DNA of 64,000 nucleotides from positions 124,001 to 188,000 of the forward strand of contig NZ_JAJGBK010000029.1 of NCBI RefSeq assembly GCF_020696975.1, read 5' to 3'. Position 1 is the first letter of the stretch. Every line of letters starts with the position of its first letter. The notes beneath the pieces are model-generated. The model was not told the origin of the DNA and did no database searches. It saw only the letters and a program-made list of their open reading frames with translations. The position numbers and the translations under genes were made by a program. This document shows, piece after piece, positions 1-8,636 of the stretch. This stretch comes from Methanoculleus sp. (GTDB lineage: Archaea; Halobacteriota; Methanomicrobia; Methanomicrobiales; Methanoculleaceae).

Positions 1-244
1 AGGCACGCCACTCGGGACCGCGATCGATGAACTCCTCGTCAAGGACAAGACCGCAGTTCTGACATACAAGTTCGGCACGCTCGTAGTCGTGGACGAGCTG
101 CCGGCTGCCGCACTCGGGACAGACAGACTGAACGCTCTCTTCGGTACGCTTCTTCTCCGTCTCCTTGACCTTCTGCTGCTCCCCTCTCTTCTTCAGGGCC
201 TCACGCTGCAACTGCAGCTGTTTAAGTTTCTCAACTTCTGCCAT
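1..244 (-). CDS. tfb: Transcription initiation factor IIB (TFB), N-terminal part, truncated by window edge
   Basis: Reverse translation from ATG at 244: [85 protein letters not shown] zinc ribbon CPECGS...CQNCGLV. Confidence 0.93.
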   Translation of the reverse strand, partial: MAEVEKLKQLQLQREALKKRGEQQKVKETEKKRTEESVQSVCPECGSRQLVHDYERAELVCQNCGLVLDEEFIDRGPEWRA

Positions 245-255
245 CGATAATACAC

Positions 256-480
256 CTATTTTGCAAAGATCTTCTCGCCAACCTGCACTGAACAGCCATT
301 GTAGCAGAGGACTACGGCATAGGGAGATGATATATTTCCAAAGATGTCGACTACTTTCCCTACGGGTTTTAACCGGCGATCGAGAGCCTCGCCATAGAGG
401 CGAGGCAACTGTGCGGCATCGCATCGCAAGATTAACAAGCGATTACCGCAAACACTTACAGAACGTCCGATTAACCGCAA
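256..480 (-). CDS. gar1: H/ACA RNP protein Gar1
   Basis: 74 aa, Gar1-like core ([21 protein letters not shown]); directly upstream of tfb, a common archaeal arrangement. Confidence 0.85.
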   Translation of the reverse strand: MRLIGRSVSVCGNRLLILRCDAAQLPRLYGEALDRRLKPVGKVVDIFGNISSPYAVVLCYNGCSVQVGEKIFAK

Positions 481-582
481 ACTGCAACCTCTAGGGGATC
501 CTATAGTAGGATGTATTTAGTAACATATATATATTGACCCTGGAAGTATAAAAACATTTTGCTAAATTATAAATACTCCATC

Positions 583-1227
583 TCACTTCTGAAGGATACG
601 ATTTATATCCAGGAAAAGAGCTTTCCGGGATTCCGCCTCTGTCAACCCGGCACCGAGCGCGACCGCCCGCCGTGCCTCCTTTGACATCAGATCAGACGGC
701 GCATGCGTATCGGAATCGACCGTAAGAAGACAACCGGCCTCCCGTGCCACGCGCACCACGTGACCATTGGTCCGGTTGTGTCCCCCCCGGGAGGTGATCT
801 CGAGCGCCATTCCGCGCTCTGCCGCTATCCGCGCATCCTCGACCTCTATGAACCCCGGGTGGGCGAGCACGTCCACGTACTCGCACGTGCAGGCAGCGTG
901 GTTTGTTCCCGGGGCGACCGGTTCGACCACCGTCTCACCATGGACCACAACGATATCTGCACCGCGCCGTTTTGCATCGCGCGCAAGCGCCGGGATCAGG
1001 GACGGCGGAACATGGGTAAGTTCCACCCCGACGAGGAGTTCCACGCCGTAACACTCCGCCGAATCCCGGACCCCGGCAACCGACTCCACCAGGCCCGCGA
1101 GGTTGGAAGCGTCCGCGTGATCGGTGATGGCAAGGGTATCGTAGCCGAGCACGGCAGCCCGCCGGACGAGTTCTGTCGGGAGGAGTTCACCATCGGAGAG
1201 GATGGTGTGGGTGTGCAGGTCGTACAT
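583..1227 (-). CDS. PHP domain phosphoesterase (histidinol-phosphatase-like)
   Basis: MYDLHTHTILSDGELLPTELV...AITDHAD...DVLAHPG...DSDTHAPSD; PHP metal-binding motifs. Confidence 0.85.
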   Translation of the reverse strand: MYDLHTHTILSDGELLPTELVRRAAVLGYDTLAITDHADASNLAGLVESVAGVRDSAECYGVELLVGVELTHVPPSLIPALARDAKRRGADIVVVHGETVVEPVAPGTNHAACTCEYVDVLAHPGFIEVEDARIAAERGMALEITSRGGHNRTNGHVVRVAREAGCLLTVDSDTHAPSDLMSKEARRAVALGAGLTEAESRKALFLDINRILQK

Positions 1228-1229
1228 GG

Positions 1230-1502
1230 TCACTTCCGCCCGGGGAGATTGCGGGCGACCTTCCGGATCAGGTCTTCTTTGCTCCCTTCCCATTCCGCGA
1301 CGATCCGGCCTTCACGTTCCGCCCACCGGGCGGGGTGGTGGTGCTCCTCCACCCGGTGCGGGACCTTCATCCTCCGCAGCACCGCCTCGATGGCAGGAAG
1401 TTCCGGGGACTTCACGCCGAGATTTTTGGGGACGCGACGCCCTTCCCGCCGCTCCAGCGTGGCGTCAAAGTAACAGGGGTACAGGATGCGTTCTGCGCTC
1501 AT
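1230..1502 (-). CDS. srp19: Signal recognition particle SRP19
   Basis: 90 aa MSAERILYPCYFDATLERREGRRVPKNLGVKSP...; characteristic SRP19 N-terminus. Confidence 0.92.
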   Translation of the reverse strand: MSAERILYPCYFDATLERREGRRVPKNLGVKSPELPAIEAVLRRMKVPHRVEEHHHPARWAEREGRIVAEWEGSKEDLIRKVARNLPGRK

Positions 1503-1556
1503 TACCGTAGAGTTTGAGTGTTAACCTATAAACAGATCATGATCACAGTACTTACC

Positions 1557-2204
1557 ATGCACCATATCGACGTCCATGTGGAGAAGGACATCTACGACGT
1601 CAACAACCGCATTGCTGACGCCAACGCGAATCTCCTCAAGGAACACGGTATCCGGGCGTTTGACCTCCTCGGTGCCATCGGGTCCGGGAAGACCGCCACG
1701 ATCGAGCGGCTCGTGCCCCTGATCCGGGAGCGGGGGCTCCGTGTCGGGGCCATCGCCGGGGACGTCTACGGGGATGACGATTTCCAGCGGATCGTCGCCC
1801 TCGACGTCCCGGCCTACAACGCGAACACCGGAAAGGAGTGTCACCTCGACGCTCACCTGGTGGAGCACGCCATCGAGCACCTGCCGCTTGACGAGATCGA
1901 CATTCTCTTCATCGAGAACGTAGGCAACATGGTCTGTCCGACCGACTTCCGGCTGGGTGCCGAGAAGAGGATCGTTGTCGTCAGTTCCACCGAAGGGGAC
2001 GATGTGGTAAACAAGCACCCGATGATGTTTAGGAGCAGTAACATCGGCGTCATCAACAAGGTTGACCTCGCCCCGCTCATCGGCGCCAACCTGGACCGGA
2101 TGGAGCAGGACATGCACCGCTACAACCCGGAGATGCAGGTCTTCCGGACGAATATGAAGACCGGAGAGGGGTTGGACGATCTGCTGGATGCGATCCTCGC
2201 CTGA
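1557..2204 (+). CDS. hypB: Hydrogenase nickel incorporation GTPase HypB
   Basis: GAIGSGKTATIERL P-loop, FIENVGNMVCPTDFRLG, NKVDLAPLIG. Confidence 0.95.
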   Translation: MHHIDVHVEKDIYDVNNRIADANANLLKEHGIRAFDLLGAIGSGKTATIERLVPLIRERGLRVGAIAGDVYGDDDFQRIVALDVPAYNANTGKECHLDAHLVEHAIEHLPLDEIDILFIENVGNMVCPTDFRLGAEKRIVVVSSTEGDDVVNKHPMMFRSSNIGVINKVDLAPLIGANLDRMEQDMHRYNPEMQVFRTNMKTGEGLDDLLDAILA

Positions 2205-2308
2205 TCAGCAGAGTTAAATATCCAGGTCTCGAATAGTTATAGCACTTTAACGAGAGATTGCTATCCCTTGAGGGTATCGCGTCCTCAACAGAGTATTTCG
2301 GTGGTCAC

Positions 2309-2686
2309 ATGCAGTGGCAAGGAAGATCAGTAAGGAAGCCGTCGGGTGGACGCTACCACACCTCCCAGGGCAAGAAGAGGTCGGAGATCGGAAGAGCTCC
2401 GGCAGAGACGCATATCGGTGAAGAACGCAAGAAGGTTGTCCGCACCTACGGCGGCAACCAGAAGGTCCGGGCACTCCGGATCGACTATGCGACGGTCTCA
2501 AATCCCGCAACCGGCGAGACCCGGAAGGCGAAGATCGAGACGGTCGAGGCAAACAGCGCCGACCCGAACTATGTCAGGCGGAAACTCCTGACAAAGGGCG
2601 CCATCATCAAGACAGACATAGGGCGCGCCCGGATCGTCAGCAGGCCGAGCCAGGACGGCGTCGTCAACGCTGTCCTGATCGCATAA
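2309..2686 (+). CDS. rps8e: 30S ribosomal protein S8e
   Basis: MQWQGRSVRKPSGGRYHTSQGKKRSEIGRAP...; canonical S8e. Confidence 0.96.
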   Translation: MQWQGRSVRKPSGGRYHTSQGKKRSEIGRAPAETHIGEERKKVVRTYGGNQKVRALRIDYATVSNPATGETRKAKIETVEANSADPNYVRRKLLTKGAIIKTDIGRARIVSRPSQDGVVNAVLIA

Positions 2687-2696
2687 TACCCTTTTT

Positions 2697-3035
2697 TTAC
2701 GGCCGGATGTAGTACCAGCCTTCCGCCTGCCTGAGAACCAGTTCCACGACGCCCGACGGGACGGTCTCCATGTAGTCGGGGAAATCCCCTGCGGTCAAAC
2801 CCCGGGAACGGAGGGTATTCTCGCAGAGAACAAACCGGACGCCATGCCGCGCAAGCAGGTCCATAAGCGTCGCCTGCGATCCATCAGTACGGAGCCCCTC
2901 GACCCCGCCGGCGTGGGCCACCACCTTCACCTCGACCGCCTCGAGACCGGCGATGATATTCTTTGCATTGTTCAGGGCGAGCGGTGTCTTTTGAGCCTCG
3001 TCCAGGTGGATGACAACACGGTAGGTGAGTGTCAT
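2697..3035 (-). CDS. DsrE-family protein
   Basis: MTLTYRVVIHLDEAQKTPLALNNAKNIIAGL...VKVVAHAGGVEGL...FVLCENTLRSRGL. Confidence 0.75.
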   Translation of the reverse strand: MTLTYRVVIHLDEAQKTPLALNNAKNIIAGLEAVEVKVVAHAGGVEGLRTDGSQATLMDLLARHGVRFVLCENTLRSRGLTAGDFPDYMETVPSGVVELVLRQAEGWYYIRP

Positions 3036-4471
3036 ATCGCCGTCACGCTCCCGGAGAGGTCAGCGCTGGCAGGTCCTTTCGCGAGATAACGTTCGAGCGC
3101 CTCGACCGCCCGGATATCGAGGTCCTGCCGGTTCCTCCCGTACTTCGCCGGCACACCCTGGCCGGTGACGAACGCCGCGCGGTAGACAGCGCCCGGATCG
3201 AGCCTTTTGCCGGCCGCAAAGAACTCCTGGATCCGGAGATCGGGCGGATTTTCGAGTCTGCAGTAGAGGGTGACCCCCATGCAGCGCTTCATGTAGCCGC
3301 CCATCTGATCGTAGGGGTCGCGCGCGAATGTCCGCTCCAGGTTCTCCTCCATCATCGCCCGGAGCTCACGGCCCGTGATCTCGACCGTCGAGACCGGAGG
3401 GTTGACCGGTATGATATTCCAGAGGTCGTTTACCGTGATCGGACCCGGCGGCACCGGAGCGCCGTAGCGCCAGCCGTTCGAGAAGGCCATCTCTGCGCCG
3501 GTAGCGTCGATGAGCGCCTGAAGCAGGAGGTTGTCCATCGTTGCCTCAAGGACCGTGTTTCGGTTGAGAGGGGTCCGGGTCTCCCCGACGACCCGGGAGA
3601 GGCACTCACGGTGCGGGTCCATGACCCGCCCGACCATCTCCTCGACCTCAGGCTCGGGCCGGATCTCCTCCCCGACGACGATGAGTTCGTGGTCGAAACG
3701 CTTCACCCGCCGATTCTCCACCACGAGATCGAGACGCCCGAGGAAGGAGCCGTGGCAGCCGGACTGGATGATGATGGTATCGTTCACGACCGCCGGCTCA
3801 AAAAGGCGGTTGTGGGTGTGCCCCGAGAGGAGGACGTCGATCCCATCCACCTCCCCGGCAAGTTTCACCTCCTGAGGAAAACCAAGGTGCGATATCACCA
3901 CGACAAGATCTACACCCTCCTCGTCGCGGAGGTGAGCGATCAGATCCGGGAGTTCGGCATTGCCAAGAGAGAAGTGGACCCCCTCCGAGAAGGATTTCGG
4001 CATCACCTTATCGATGATCGTAGCGGCGATCCCGATAACGCCCACCTGCAGATCCCGGGTCTCACAGACCGTATACGGGGGGAAGACAAGATCACCGGTC
4101 GTGTCGTCGTAACAGTTGTCGGCAAGAACCGGGTAGTCGAGCCTCCTGGCCACCTTCCGGAACTGTTCTGGCCCGTATGCGAACTCCCAGTGGGCGGTCA
4201 TGGCGTCGAACCCGAGAGCATTGAGGATCGGGACGAAGGCCTTGCCCTCCGATTGGACGGCAGGGTAGGTCCCGTGGATGGTATCACCGCAGTCAAACGC
4301 GAGCGCCCCATCCGGCCGCGCATCGCGGATCTCCTCCATAAGCGTGGCTATCCGTGCATAGCCCCCTGCCATCCGGTAGCGAGGCGGGCCGGAGGCGTAG
4401 AAGAATTCCTGGTGCGGCTCCAGATACCCGTGCGAGTCGTTCATCTGCAGGAGCGTGAGGTGAGCAGCCAT
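3032..4471 (-). CDS. Metallophosphoesterase / 5'-nucleotidase family protein
   Basis: LLQMNDSHGYLEPH, FDCGDTIHGTYP, ISHLGFPQE, LSGHTHNR; UshA-like two-domain architecture; 4-bp overlap with downstream DsrE gene. Confidence 0.88.
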   Translation of the reverse strand: MAAHLTLLQMNDSHGYLEPHQEFFYASGPPRYRMAGGYARIATLMEEIRDARPDGALAFDCGDTIHGTYPAVQSEGKAFVPILNALGFDAMTAHWEFAYGPEQFRKVARRLDYPVLADNCYDDTTGDLVFPPYTVCETRDLQVGVIGIAATIIDKVMPKSFSEGVHFSLGNAELPDLIAHLRDEEGVDLVVVISHLGFPQEVKLAGEVDGIDVLLSGHTHNRLFEPAVVNDTIIIQSGCHGSFLGRLDLVVENRRVKRFDHELIVVGEEIRPEPEVEEMVGRVMDPHRECLSRVVGETRTPLNRNTVLEATMDNLLLQALIDATGAEMAFSNGWRYGAPVPPGPITVNDLWNIIPVNPPVSTVEITGRELRAMMEENLERTFARDPYDQMGGYMKRCMGVTLYCRLENPPDLRIQEFFAAGKRLDPGAVYRAAFVTGQGVPAKYGRNRQDLDIRAVEALERYLAKGPASADLSGSVTAI

Positions 4472-4560
4472 GGGTGCAGGAGGGAGAGAGGCTGCCAAAA
4501 ACCTTTGGATCTCTGGCGGGATCATATCCTTTTTACGTTCCGCAGACCTCAATTTTAGTG

Positions 4561-4983
4561 ATGCGCAGGATATATCATCGCTTTCCCCAGTCGATCGACC
4601 TCGATTTCGAACTCTCCCGACCGTTTCGCGAAGTTCTTAATTGCATAGCCCGTATGCACGACACCCATACGACTGTCCGGGGGGCCGACGGTCTCGTCAA
4701 AGAACGGATTCTCTTCGAGATCGCGGACGGACGGACGCAGTTCCAGGACCTCGGCGCTCTGCTGCCGCTCTCCGGGAACGTCAGCGAGGTGGCGGATCTC
4801 CGGGTCGACCTGCAGAAGACCCTTCTTACCCCGGAAAAACGGCTCCCGGTCTCCGAGAACGTCTTCTTCCTCAGAATCGTCGACAAGGGCCCGGTGACGG
4901 AGTGCTATATCGCAAAGGATGGCCGCCTTGGCGACCTGGATGCGATGGACCTGCGAAGAATCCTCAAGGGTGCCTGCGAGTGA
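4561..4983 (+). CDS. Conserved hypothetical protein (140 aa)
   Basis: Good ORF; ATG at 4561; stop overlaps GTG start of the next gene. Confidence 0.65.
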   Translation: MRRIYHRFPQSIDLDFELSRPFREVLNCIARMHDTHTTVRGADGLVKERILFEIADGRTQFQDLGALLPLSGNVSEVADLRVDLQKTLLTPEKRLPVSENVFFLRIVDKGPVTECYIAKDGRLGDLDAMDLRRILKGACE

Positions 4984-5447
4984 GCGTCAAGATTGCGGTT
5001 GCCGCGCCGTTCAAACACATGCGAAAAGAGCGGCTGCAGAGGAGCGAATTCGTCTTCTACATCGCCATCGACCGGAAATGGATGAACAAGGAGCAGGCGA
5101 ACCAGCTCCTGGATAAAGCGAAAGCGGAAGGGCTCATCGAGTTCGACGGAGGAGGGATCCGGCCGCTCTTTGACGTCGCGGAGGTCTCGATACCCCTCGG
5201 GTTCAAGCCCACCTCCGATGTCCTCGCGGCGGCGGAGAGCCCCTATGAGGAATTGATCGGGCGGATCGCCGCCGCGACCGGGAGATCGCCGCAGGAGATC
5301 GTTGCCGAACTCCACCGGATCGTCACCGACAACTTCGACGGCAACCTCCGGGTGGAGGCGGCAGTGGTCATCCTCGCAAAGAAGTACGGGGTGGCCTTCG
5401 AGGACAAACTGCCCGCCCTGCAAAAGTCAGTCGCAAAGAAGCGATAA
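4980..5447 (+). CDS. DUF2240-like archaeal protein
   Basis: GTG start MSVKIAVAAPFKHMRKERLQRSEFVFYIAIDRKWMNKEQANQLLDKAKAEGLIE; overlaps previous stop (coupling). Confidence 0.75.
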   Translation: MSVKIAVAAPFKHMRKERLQRSEFVFYIAIDRKWMNKEQANQLLDKAKAEGLIEFDGGGIRPLFDVAEVSIPLGFKPTSDVLAAAESPYEELIGRIAAATGRSPQEIVAELHRIVTDNFDGNLRVEAAVVILAKKYGVAFEDKLPALQKSVAKKR

Positions 5448-5571
5448 ACGGGGAGGGCACACCCTCCTCTAACGTTAGAACCGAACGGCGACTCTTTGAG
5501 GGGGTGCAGCAGCCTGACCGCGATCTCTCGCCCGCTCTGAAGCGAACGCTTCTGAAGAAAAGGGGTGCTGA

Positions 5572-5970
5572 TTATTCAGCTGCCGCCTCGGGCTGGCTGA
5601 AGTATTCGGCTAATGGTTTTGCACCGCTCGTCTTCACGGCGGCGTTGATCTGGACGAAGTCAGCGCTGATCTCGTTGCCCCGCACCGACTTCCTGCGGCG
5701 TTCCCCGTCCATGACAGGGTGGAACCCGACACCCTCGGAGAGGAGAAGCCTTCTCCGTGCCGGTCCGGGAAGGTCACGGCGTGCGGGGATACCGGTCTTG
5801 TCCGTCCCGCCAGTGATCTTGATCGTGTAGCCCGCAAGGCCGAGGATGCCCCCGTCGATCTCGTCACCGACGCGCTTGCCGATGAGCGCTCCTGCGGCGG
5901 GGCCGGTCGCATCAACCTTATATGAACGCCCGGTCTCCGGGTCTGATAGGATAATTTTAAAATCAACCAT
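5572..5970 (-). CDS. rps6e: 30S ribosomal protein S6e
   Basis: MVDFKIILSDPETGRSYKVDATGPAAGALIGKRVGDEIDGG...; canonical S6e. Confidence 0.95.
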   Translation of the reverse strand: MVDFKIILSDPETGRSYKVDATGPAAGALIGKRVGDEIDGGILGLAGYTIKITGGTDKTGIPARRDLPGPARRRLLLSEGVGFHPVMDGERRRKSVRGNEISADFVQINAAVKTSGAKPLAEYFSQPEAAAE

Positions 5971-6086
5971 GTTGACGACTCCTTCGAAAGTACCTATACA
6001 ATTTGAGAATATGGTATTAAAAGTCTACCTTTGCGGGGCTGAGGGAAAAGGTTGATCGGGAGAAGCCCCATCCCCGGCAGGGTGGT

Positions 6087-7868
6087 TCACTTACCCCAGA
6101 AGGGATCTTCCCGGCGCCTGAGAGAGGTGAACTCCTCCAGGATCTCCCGCATACTCGGGCTCAACTGATTGATCATCTCCCGCTCGATCACCTTTACGTG
6201 CCGCTCGGGGACGTCCACGTAGAGGTCATCGTCGACGTTGATCTGGCGCCCGACCGTCGGCCCCTCGATGGAGATTGCCACCTCTTTTCCCGCCTCCGCC
6301 TCCTGGACCGTCTCGTTCTTGGCCTGGATCTGCTTGAGACGGCCGATTTTTTTGCCGTTCGGGAGGGCAAGGTCGACACCGCTCTGGAGTTTCCCTCCAA
6401 GGACCCGGACACCGACCACCGCAGGGTTGCTCTGCCGGAAGACGCAGTTTGGGAGGATACGGATTTTGGCGGGCATAATCAGTTTCTCGAACTGCTGCCG
6501 CTCGAGTTCCTGCTTCTTCTCGTCACGCCACTCGACGTAGTCGTCGAGGAGCTGGTAGATGACCCCCCCCTCGAATATGCTGACGTGCGACATCGCGGCG
6601 TCCGCAAGAGCGTCGATCGCGTCCGGCAGGACCGGTGTGTTGAAGGCGATGATCGCGCTGTACAGGGGGTCGCGGATCGTCCCCGCCTCGATGACGTCGT
6701 GGCGGGTGACCGGCCCGACAGCGGCCCGCATGATCTGGATCTGGTGGCCCTCAAGTTCTTTTGAGAGGGCTTCAAGAGCCCCGATGGTGTCCGCCCGTAT
6801 GATGACGCCGATGTCGGAGAGATTCACCTGGATATCCTGGATCTCATGCCGGACCTGCTCGACGACCTCCTCCCTGTTGCCGCCCCGGATGACCCGGAGG
6901 GGGGAGCCTGCGATGACCCCGTCGAGTTTCGGGGCCGCGACCTTGATCCCTGCAGCGGCGGTGATCGACTTGACCCGCTCGAACCGCTCCTCGATCAGGA
7001 TCTCCTTCATCGGGCGGGGTTTTAGGAGGGAGCGCACCTTGGCCTCGATGATCTGGTCGTTCCCCGCGACGACGATCTCATCCCCGACCTTGAGGGTGCC
7101 ATCGTAGAGGATCACGTCGAGCGTCATCCCGAGCCCGCGCTCCTCCTTCACCTCAAGGACGGTGCCGGCGCCGGGACCGTCGGCGCTGACCCGGAGGCTC
7201 TCGCTCATGTAGCGCTGGGCGAGCCCGATGAGGACCATGAGTATGTCGGGAAGGCCTTCCCCGGTGAGGGCGCTCGTCGGCACGATGCAGATGTTCCGCG
7301 CAAAGTCCGAGACCCGGTCGAACCGCTCGGAGTTGAAGCCCAGGTCGGAGAGTTTCCCCACGAGCTCGTAGACCTTCGTCTCGAGCGTGCCCTGGACGCG
7401 CTCGTTCTGCTGGGCAAACGTCTTTAAGAACGGCTGACCCTCCTGGACGCGCCAGCCGTGGATGCGGTCGATCTTGTTTGCCGCAATCACGAACGGCGTC
7501 CTGGAGTTGCGCAGGATCTGGAGTGCCTCGATCGTCTGGGGGCGGAACCCTTCGTTGATATCCACCACGACGATCGCCATGTCGGCGAGTGCACCGCCGC
7601 GCGCACGCAGCGTGGTGAAGGCATGGTGTCCGGGGGTGTCGATGAAGAGCAGGCCCGGGACATTGACGCTGACCTTGCTTAAGGCTCCGCCCATCCGGGT
7701 GATCGCATCGATGGGGACGAGCGTGGCGCCGATGTGCTGCGTGATCGCGCCCTCTTCGGTCGAGACCACCGATGAACCCCGGATCCTGTCCAGGAGCGAT
7801 GTCTTGCCGTGGTCTACGTGGCCCATCACGCAGACGATGGGGGTCCTGATCGTTGATTGTTTTGCCAT
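6087..7868 (-). CDS. infB: Translation initiation factor aIF5B/IF-2
   Basis: MAKQSTIRTPIVCVMGHVDHGKTSLLDRIRG...FIDTPGHHAFTTLR...ANKID; full-length archaeal IF-2. Confidence 0.96.
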   Translation of the reverse strand: MAKQSTIRTPIVCVMGHVDHGKTSLLDRIRGSSVVSTEEGAITQHIGATLVPIDAITRMGGALSKVSVNVPGLLFIDTPGHHAFTTLRARGGALADMAIVVVDINEGFRPQTIEALQILRNSRTPFVIAANKIDRIHGWRVQEGQPFLKTFAQQNERVQGTLETKVYELVGKLSDLGFNSERFDRVSDFARNICIVPTSALTGEGLPDILMVLIGLAQRYMSESLRVSADGPGAGTVLEVKEERGLGMTLDVILYDGTLKVGDEIVVAGNDQIIEAKVRSLLKPRPMKEILIEERFERVKSITAAAGIKVAAPKLDGVIAGSPLRVIRGGNREEVVEQVRHEIQDIQVNLSDIGVIIRADTIGALEALSKELEGHQIQIMRAAVGPVTRHDVIEAGTIRDPLYSAIIAFNTPVLPDAIDALADAAMSHVSIFEGGVIYQLLDDYVEWRDEKKQELERQQFEKLIMPAKIRILPNCVFRQSNPAVVGVRVLGGKLQSGVDLALPNGKKIGRLKQIQAKNETVQEAEAGKEVAISIEGPTVGRQINVDDDLYVDVPERHVKVIEREMINQLSPSMREILEEFTSLRRREDPFWGK

Positions 7869-8242
7869 GATTATCACCTTCCGGTATATGCAGGACGAAT
7901 AATCCCGAAAAATCTGGAATATTGGCCGTTTTTCTTGAATCACGCCATATGAGGGCTGCCGCCCCTACTCCGGGGGCGTCGCTCGGCGCCCGGAACGCTG
8001 GTACGTTATAGAGCACCGGGTCTATTAATGATTCTGCCCGCTGTCCGTCACGCACCTCCAGTGTCCGGACCCGTTCGCCTTCAGGAGAGGCATCTTCCGC
8101 GCCGGCCCCGGCGGCAGAGACGAAGCCGCGTCCCGGCCGGATGCCCGGCAGATCGTGAGACTGCCGGCAATCCCGGCGGGGGTGCGGACGTGGTGAAGAG
8201 ATACCTTAATCAAATCCAACCACCAACTATAATGAGCACCTT

Positions 8243-8315
8243 GCCAGGGTGGGGTAGTTGGTTATCCTAAGGGACTGTGGATCCCTCGACCCGGGTTCGA
8301 ATCTCGGCCCTGGCC
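8243..8315 (+). tRNA. tRNA-His (anticodon GTG)
   Basis: Cloverleaf: acceptor GCCAGGG/CCCTGGC, anticodon arm AGGGA-CTGTGGA-TCCCT, T-arm CCGGG-TTCGAAT-CTCGG, C73. Confidence 0.95.
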
Positions 8316-8636
8316 TTCTTATTCTCTCATAAACCGCTTATCGTGATTCTACAGGAGATAATCATCCGGCGTCTAGATTGCCCTGAGCCGGCTATTCCTC
8401 AAGGATGCCTGCCGTTTAACCATCCGACCGGCCTTTAACGACTGCTGAATCTCGACAGGAGTCCCTTACTTTCGTGAACAGATCACCCATTGGCGCCCGA
8501 GTGGGCCCCGGATCCGAACGACTCCGGCTCCGATGATGACAGAGAGTACAATCCCAGGATGTTCAGGATCGAGAGGTTTTATGCACCATCTTTTTTTATA
8601 ATTGTGAGATCCAACCCGCAGGAGTACCGGCGTAAA

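Noticed and set aside
703-1473. 256-aa plus-strand ORF
   Set aside because: Antisense shadow of the convincing PHP phosphoesterase and SRP19 genes in high-GC DNA.
3029-4558. 509-aa plus-strand ORF
   Set aside because: Arg/His/Asp-rich antisense shadow of the 5'-nucleotidase family gene; no domain pattern.
5452-5467. Hairpin ggaggg-caca-ccctcc between convergent genes as an intrinsic terminator
   Set aside because: Stem is clear but not followed by a T-run on either strand; only a weak candidate.
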